Positions 59,564 through 64,000 of a stretch of DNA of 64,000 nucleotides are shown here, one piece after another. Position numbers and translations under genes: made by a program. Position 1 is the first letter of the stretch; each line of letters starts with the position of its first letter. Source of the stretch: Larkinella soli (GTDB lineage Bacteria; Bacteroidota; Bacteroidia; Cytophagales; Spirosomataceae); the NCBI RefSeq assembly GCF_003703975.1, contig NZ_QTJY01000003.1:124001-188000 (forward strand). Direction: 5' to 3'. The notes beneath the pieces are model-generated. The model had not been told where the DNA came from and did no database searches. It saw nothing but the letters and a program-made list of their open reading frames with translations.

Positions 59564-60940
59564 ATGAACCGCCTTTTTCTAATCCTTGCCCTGCTGGTTA
59601 CCCCGGTTTTGCTGTTCTCCTTCGAAACCGGAAACCGTGAACCCGTGACGCCGGCCACCGCCCTGCAAAGTTACCTCGGCAACGGCGATCCCTCCTTCAA
59701 ATGGGAACTCAAAGACCGGTTCGAAGCCGGTGACGTTCAGGGGTACAACCTGCTCCTGACTTCGCAGAAATGGCGGGATCATACCTGGAAACACCAGCTG
59801 ACGATTCTGGTTCCGAAGGAAAACCGGTTCGACGGCGCGCTGCTGTTCATCACGGGCGGTTCGCTGGAAAACGGCCTGCCCCGCTGGAGCGGCCCCGACG
59901 ACAGGCTCCTGCGCGGCCTGGGGCCGATTGCGGTGAAGAACAGGGCCATCGTGGCCGTTCTCCGGCAAACCCCCAACCAGCCGCTGTATGACAACCTGAC
60001 CGAGGACGCCCTGATCTCGTTCACGCTTCACAACTTTAAGAAAGACCGTGACTACACCTGGCCGCTGCTGTTCCCGATGGTGAAGGGCGCCGTGCGGGCG
60101 ATGGACGCCGTGCAGGCTTTCTCGAAGCAGAACCTGAACCACACGGTTTCCCGCTTCGTCGTCTCGGGGGCCTCCAAACGGGGCTGGACCACCTGGCTGA
60201 CGGGCGCCAACGACAAGCGGGTGACGGCCATCGCCCCGATGGTCATCGACATCCTGAACATGCCCGTCAGCCTGGATTATCAGGTGAAGGTCTGGAAGGA
60301 ATACAGCATCCAAATTGAGGACTACGTCAAGCTGGGCATCCCGCAGACCGCCCGCTCCGAAGCCGGCAGCGCCATCAACACGATGGTGGACCCCTACTCC
60401 TACCGGAAAAACCTGACCATGCCCAAGATGATCTTCATGGGTACCAACGACGAGTACTGGGTGGTCGACAACATCAAGAACTATTACGACGACATCCCCG
60501 GCCAGAACCTGATCCATTACGTCCCGAACGCGGGGCATAACCTCGGCGACGGCCGGCAGGCGTTCGAAGGGCTGAGCGCCTTTTTCGGAATGACGATGGC
60601 CGGTAAACCGTATCCGGTCTGCACCTGGAAAGCCACCCCCGGCAAGGACGGGCTTCAGGTCACGGTCCGGACCACGGCCGACGCGCTCACCGACGTGGTG
60701 GTCTGGTCGGCCAACTCGACCGATACCGACTTCCGCAATGAAAAGTGGACCAGCCGAAGCTTAGGCATTAAAAACCAGGGAACGGTCGCGCATACGGAAA
60801 GCTATCCGGCCTCCGGCTACCACGCCTTTTACGTCGACCTGAAATATGCCGACCCCAACGGCGGCACTTACACGGAAAGCACCCGGATGTTCGTCACGGA
60901 CAACGATGAAGCCTTCCTGAAACCGGGTTCGTTCCAGTGA
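59564..60940 (+). CDS. Secreted PhoPQ-activated pathogenicity-related-type hydrolase
   Basis: A 458-residue protein with a signal peptide and the PhoPQ-related (PqaA-type) alpha/beta hydrolase pattern. VSGASKRGWTTWLTGANDKRV (nucleophile elbow GASKRG) is followed by IDILNMPVSLDYQVKVWKEYS, IFMGTNDEYWVVDN (acid Asp) and VPNAGHNLGD (His). Function in the family is poorly known. Here it lies in tandem with the ceramidase-like gene, so the two may act on the same ester or amide substrate. Confidence 0.88.
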   Translation: MNRLFLILALLVTPVLLFSFETGNREPVTPATALQSYLGNGDPSFKWELKDRFEAGDVQGYNLLLTSQKWRDHTWKHQLTILVPKENRFDGALLFITGGSLENGLPRWSGPDDRLLRGLGPIAVKNRAIVAVLRQTPNQPLYDNLTEDALISFTLHNFKKDRDYTWPLLFPMVKGAVRAMDAVQAFSKQNLNHTVSRFVVSGASKRGWTTWLTGANDKRVTAIAPMVIDILNMPVSLDYQVKVWKEYSIQIEDYVKLGIPQTARSEAGSAINTMVDPYSYRKNLTMPKMIFMGTNDEYWVVDNIKNYYDDIPGQNLIHYVPNAGHNLGDGRQAFEGLSAFFGMTMAGKPYPVCTWKATPGKDGLQVTVRTTADALTDVVVWSANSTDTDFRNEKWTSRSLGIKNQGTVAHTESYPASGYHAFYVDLKYADPNGGTYTESTRMFVTDNDEAFLKPGSFQ

Positions 60941-60947
60941 GGCCGGA

Positions 60948-61535
60948 TCAGACCAGGCGTTTGGGAAGCAGGCGGCCGGTCGACTTCATGTACGCCCGGT
61001 ACTGCTCCCCGAACTGGTCGATCATCATCTGTTCCTCCCGGTCTACCCGGCCGAGGTACATAATCCAGAACCAGATCAGGAGCAGCCCGCCGACCAGCCA
61101 GTTGGCCGAAAGTAGCAGGGTTCCGATGCCCGACAGCAGAAAAGCCAGGTACATCGGGTGCCGGACGTAGGCATAAATGCCCCGGACCACGAGCGTATGG
61201 TTTTCCCGGATGTTCAGTTGACCGTTCCAGTTGGAACCCAGCGCTGAGTGCGACAGCAGCAGCACCACGGTTCCGGCCACGACTACCAGAAAACCAGTAT
61301 ATCTCAGGCCGTCAGGCAGGGAGAAATGCGCAAAGTCGAGCCAGGGGGTCAGCCCGTAAATCAGGGGCAGCAGAAACAGGTAAAAGCCGGTTCGGTACAT
61401 CAGCATCTCCCGGCCGGGGTTGACGGTCCGGACCGGTTTTCCAAACGGATTTCTCCGGAGAATGAGCATTCGGATGATTTGTCCGGGGAGGTAGCAGGCC
61501 AGGAGCAGAATCCGGAAGGTAAGTTCGTCCGCCAT
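60948..61535 (-). CDS. Isoprenylcysteine carboxyl methyltransferase-type membrane protein
   Basis: A 195-residue polytopic membrane protein starting MADELTFRIL; the upstream in-frame extension would overlap the next gene. The C-terminal part has the ICMT/phospholipid methyltransferase signature VVRGIYAYVRHPMYLAFLL ... RVDREEQMMIDQFGEQYRAYM. It probably methylates a lipid or small molecule using AdoMet. It forms a unit with the membrane protein gene 13 bases upstream. Confidence 0.88.
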   Translation of the reverse strand: MADELTFRILLLACYLPGQIIRMLILRRNPFGKPVRTVNPGREMLMYRTGFYLFLLPLIYGLTPWLDFAHFSLPDGLRYTGFLVVVAGTVVLLLSHSALGSNWNGQLNIRENHTLVVRGIYAYVRHPMYLAFLLSGIGTLLLSANWLVGGLLLIWFWIMYLGRVDREEQMMIDQFGEQYRAYMKSTGRLLPKRLV

Positions 61536-61548
61536 GAGGAAGGTGGGT

Positions 61549-61938
61549 TTAGCTGACGCTTGTTTCCTGCCGAAAGAGCATTCCGGACCAGGCCGCAAGG
61601 CCGGCGGCCAGCAGCGCCTGCGCCCAGCCCAGCGCGGTCTCCACGCCGTTCAGGACGGCGATGGAACTGATCACGACGAGGGCCAGGTTGGAAACGAGGA
61701 TAAACAGAATCATCGCCTTCCGGCCGAGAGACGGGCCGGCATTCCGGGCATACCAGCAGGCCATGCCGACCGCGAAGAGGGTGGTTCCCCATCCCTGGGC
61801 TACAAACCGGGCCCCCGCGTTGATCCATTGCGGGTTGGTGAGGTATTGATCGCCCATCAAATCCGGCGTGAAGGTGAGGGAAATCCCGAACAGCATACAG
61901 ATGATGCCTACCGTCGAGAACAGCAGTTTGGGTTGCAT
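61549..61938 (-). CDS. Small four-span membrane protein
   Basis: A 129-residue protein starting MQPKLLFSTV with four hydrophobic spans (LLFSTVGIICMLFGISL, FVAQGWGTTLFAVGMACWY, MILFILVSNLALVVISSIAV, WAQALLAAGLAAWSGM). It resembles DUF4345-like small membrane proteins by layout only. Longer in-frame starts would enter the intergenic region. Probably cotranscribed with the methyltransferase gene. Confidence 0.7.
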   Translation of the reverse strand: MQPKLLFSTVGIICMLFGISLTFTPDLMGDQYLTNPQWINAGARFVAQGWGTTLFAVGMACWYARNAGPSLGRKAMILFILVSNLALVVISSIAVLNGVETALGWAQALLAAGLAAWSGMLFRQETSVS

Positions 61939-62085
61939 GATCGTGAAGTGATTAAGGGTAGAGACAAGACGCAGCAAAGTAAGAATAAATACCCGGATCC
62001 GCACACGGGAAAACCACCCGATCTACGGGGCATTTTCCGGTATATCCAATTGATAATCATTTACATTCATTTACGGCCGTTGCCC

Positions 62086-62880
62086 ATGAAGTTTCTGTTC
62101 CTGCTGGGCCTTTTTCTGACCGGTTTTCATTCCCGTTCCCAGCCCGGTATTTCGGCTCACCGGGGGGCTTCGGGGGCCGCGCCGGAAAACACCCTGTCCA
62201 CCTTTCGGGAAGCCCTGAAACTGGGCGTCGATTACATCGAGATCGACGTCCGGACGACGAAAGACGGCCGGCTGGTGATCCTGCACGACGGCTCTCTGGA
62301 TCGCACCACCACCGGGTCGGGACCGGTCCGGGATAAAACCTTACCGGAGGTGAAAGGGCTGTCGGCCGGAAAAGGCTTCGGGGCGCGGTTCGCCGGCGAA
62401 AAAGTCCCGACCCTGGAAGAGGTCTGCGCCCTGCTGCGCGACTGGAATGCCGGCCACTCCGACCGTAAGGTCAATCTGTATGTCGATTGCAAGGAGGTTG
62501 CCGCCGGGCCGCTGGTGCAGACGCTGCGGAGCTATGGGCTGCTGCGGGAAGCGGTTTTCTACGGCTCCGACGCCTACCTGCTCAGCCTGAGACAGGAAGC
62601 CCCCGACGCCCGGCTGATGCCGTCCCTGAAGAAGGCCGAAGACCTCCCCGCCAAAGTGCAGGCCCTGTCGCCCTATGCCTTCGATGTGCGCTGGAACCTC
62701 CTGAGCGACACCCTCGTCGGGCAGATTCACCGGCACGGCATCCGGATTTTCTCCGACGCCCTGGACGATTTCGAACAGCCGGAACAATACCGCAAAGCCG
62801 CCCGGATGGGCATCGACGTGATCCAGACCGACTTTGTCAGCCGGGTGCGGGAGGCCCTGGAAGGGGAGAAAAAACAGTAA
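62086..62880 (+). CDS. Secreted glycerophosphodiester phosphodiesterase
   Basis: A 264-residue protein with a signal peptide (MKFLFLLGLFLTGFHSRSQ) and the GDPD signature: ISAHRGASGAAPENTLSTF, GVDYIEIDVRTTKDGRLVILHDGSLDRTT, and the late MGIDVIQTDF. It cuts glycerophosphodiesters into glycerol-3-phosphate and an alcohol in the periplasm. The ATG at 62,086 gives the normal signal peptide; a much longer in-frame extension runs through the opposite-strand gene and is rejected. Confidence 0.93.
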   Translation: MKFLFLLGLFLTGFHSRSQPGISAHRGASGAAPENTLSTFREALKLGVDYIEIDVRTTKDGRLVILHDGSLDRTTTGSGPVRDKTLPEVKGLSAGKGFGARFAGEKVPTLEEVCALLRDWNAGHSDRKVNLYVDCKEVAAGPLVQTLRSYGLLREAVFYGSDAYLLSLRQEAPDARLMPSLKKAEDLPAKVQALSPYAFDVRWNLLSDTLVGQIHRHGIRIFSDALDDFEQPEQYRKAARMGIDVIQTDFVSRVREALEGEKKQ

Positions 62881-62962
62881 GGGTCAATTTTTTCATTAAC
62901 TTTCGTTCAGCTTTTCAGACAGTAAAAAGATAGAAAGCCGGTAAAGACTAACCGATTGGTTA

Positions 62963-63265
62963 ATGAAGGGTGCAAAGCGACCATCTTTTTCCCCCCTTGC
63001 GTTTTGGGACGTCAATTTCGAAACAATCGATTTTGAAAAGCATAGTCAGTTTGTAATCGAAAAAATCGTTAACTACGGAACCTGGGAGGATTTTGTAGAA
63101 ATGTTGAGATTCTACGGAATCCATCGTTTCAAGGAGGAGATTCTCAAGGCGGCTTATTTAAAAAAGGAGGCTTTGAATTTCGTTTGTGTCATTTTTGACC
63201 TAAGCCCCACCGACTTCACATGCTACACACGGAGACAGTCGCAGAACCTACCCTGGACTTATTAA
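62963..63265 (+). CDS. DUF6922-type antitoxin-like protein
   Basis: A 100-residue protein with FWDVNFETIDFEKHSQFVIEKIVNYGTWEDF and a helical C-terminus, the pattern of DUF6922 proteins encoded directly upstream of AbiEii-type nucleotidyltransferases. Its 3' end overlaps the next gene by 46 bases, as in such pairs. It would be the antitoxin; since the toxin gene is damaged, it may persist only as a remnant or to protect against related systems. Confidence 0.75.
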   Translation: MKGAKRPSFSPLAFWDVNFETIDFEKHSQFVIEKIVNYGTWEDFVEMLRFYGIHRFKEEILKAAYLKKEALNFVCVIFDLSPTDFTCYTRRQSQNLPWTY

Positions 63266-63653
63266 AACGGCTTTCTTCGATTCCAGAACTGGCAGCATTT
63301 GCCCTGGTTGGAGGCACTAACCTTTCTTTACGTTTCGGACATCGTATGTCAGTCGATCTCGACTTTTTTACATCTAACCCCTTCGACCTTTTTGAAACGC
63401 AGGAAATTTTGAGAGAGAACTTCCCAACCGCCCTGCAACTCTATGCAGGGAATCAAACTCTGCAATACTTTATAGAAGGCGTGAAGGTTGATCTGATTCT
63501 TCATAAATATCCTTACCTTCAGCCAATTGACACAGTTGATGGGATTCGTTTGACCTCATTGCCGGCCCAATCGATTTAAAAGACATTGAATGGTCCGAAG
63601 TCAAAGAAGTCATTATTGAAAAGACCAAAGGTTTTATCCGGAATTCAATCTGA
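63220..63653 (+). pseudogene. AbiEii-like nucleotidyltransferase toxin, internally deleted
   Basis: The intact frame encodes 119 residues with the nucleotidyltransferase core FALVGGTNLSLRFGHRMSVDLDFFT and DLILHKYPYLQPIDTVDGIRL, then shifts frame and stops at SLPAQSI. The bases just after encode, in another frame, DLKDIEWSEVKEVIIEKTK up to a stop at 63,653, which looks like the C-terminus of the same family. The central helical part (usually around one hundred residues) is missing. A deletion of that part explains both the loss and the frame change. Confidence 0.7.
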
Positions 63654-63750
63654 GGTAATTCGTATTCTTCTCCTGCCGTACAAATTTCCGGTCATCCCGA
63701 TAGCCTGAACCCCCTCCTCCTCCGTACTACTTCTGAATTTAATTCCTGAC

Positions 63751-64000
63751 ATGGAAACCATTGCGCCATTAGCCATCCACGGGGGCGAAAAAACCGTGGG
63801 CCGCAGCTTTCCCTGGCCCGTTTTCGACGAAAGCGAGGTCGAGGCCGTAGCCGATCTGGTACGCAGCGGCCGCTGGGGTGACCCCGACTGCGCCGACACC
63901 GTCGAAACCTTCGAGAAGGAATTTGCGGCCTACTGCGGCGCCCGCTACGCCGTCAGCTGCGTGAACGGCTCGGTGTCCCTGCGGCTGGCGCTGATCGCCT
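63751..64000 (+). CDS. DegT/DnrJ/EryC1/StrS-type aminotransferase (5' part)
   Basis: The first 83 residues (METIAPLAIHGGEKTV...) are present and the gene runs off the window. FPWPVFDESEVEAVADLVRSGRWGD, FEKEFAAYCGARYAVSCVNGSVSLRLAL is the opening of the PLP-dependent DegT family, which aminates keto-sugars or related compounds. The lysine that binds PLP lies beyond the edge. No partner gene can be seen. Confidence 0.85.
   Translation, partial: METIAPLAIHGGEKTVGRSFPWPVFDESEVEAVADLVRSGRWGDPDCADTVETFEKEFAAYCGARYAVSCVNGSVSLRLALIA

Noticed and set aside
61534-62085. Long N-terminal extension of the glycerophosphodiesterase frame
   Set aside because: The extension runs antisense through two membrane-protein genes, while the ATG at 62,086 gives a normal signal peptide.

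Overview
The window looks like part of a Bacteroidota chromosome, most likely a moderately high-GC member of the Cytophagales (Spirosoma/Larkinella-like; this is inference). The grounds are two SusC/SusD pairs, a hybrid two-component regulator with a Reg_prop sensor, an ECF sigma/FecR-type anti-sigma pair, and promoters of the TAnnTTTG class. No rRNA, tRNA or CRISPR array was seen.

Bases 1 to about 24,230 are the right part of a tailed-phage prophage that continues beyond the left edge. Almost all of it is transcribed leftward (minus strand) in tightly packed genes, many joined by ATGA overlaps. Read from right to left: an XRE-type regulator on the plus strand (23,710) faces a divergent early operon. 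That operon holds a small unknown gene, a replication initiator with an origin-like iteron array inside its coding sequence, a zinc-ribbon protein, RNase H and a primase-helicase. A plus-strand polytopic membrane protein (18,720) interrupts it and is a candidate lysogenic-conversion gene. A second leftward operon starts near 18,540. It carries a protein with an SSB-like tail, two cytosine-5 and two DPPY-type DNA methyltransferases, a DUF1064 protein, a LytTR protein and many small unknowns. It then runs into small terminase, large terminase, portal, a cassette of small genes including an HELAH-motif protein, and a MuF-type head morphogenesis protein. Both leftward operons start from near-identical promoter/operator modules (22 of 24 bases shared). 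No integrase or attachment site is visible.

Bases 24,350 to 29,550 are host core: a conserved gene of unknown function, groES-groEL, a small membrane protein, an LTxxQ-type lipoprotein, and a glycosidase-like gene broken by an amber codon. Bases 29,550 to 50,800 form a carbohydrate-use-like locus: a large HTCS regulator divergent from SusC-SusD, a GntR-family regulator, and a palindromic intergenic element. Next come an FG-GAP/UnbV protein, two paralogous secreted proteins of unknown function flanking a ChbG/YdjC-type deacetylase, and a purple-acid-phosphatase-like enzyme.

Bases 51,100 to 58,200 hold an ECF sigma/FecR pair driving an STN-containing SusC and a SusD-like lipoprotein. They are followed by a ceramidase-like and a PhoPQ-related secreted hydrolase. 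From 60,900 on there are two small membrane proteins, a glycerophosphodiesterase, a decayed AbiEii-like toxin with its DUF6922-type partner, and the start of a DegT-family aminotransferase.

The observations most worth following are: the two tandem cytosine methyltransferase genes, each with a family-like open frame in the +1 phase; the intragenic iteron origin; the duplicated promoter/operator module; and the paralogous propeller-plus-helical proteins around the deacetylase.
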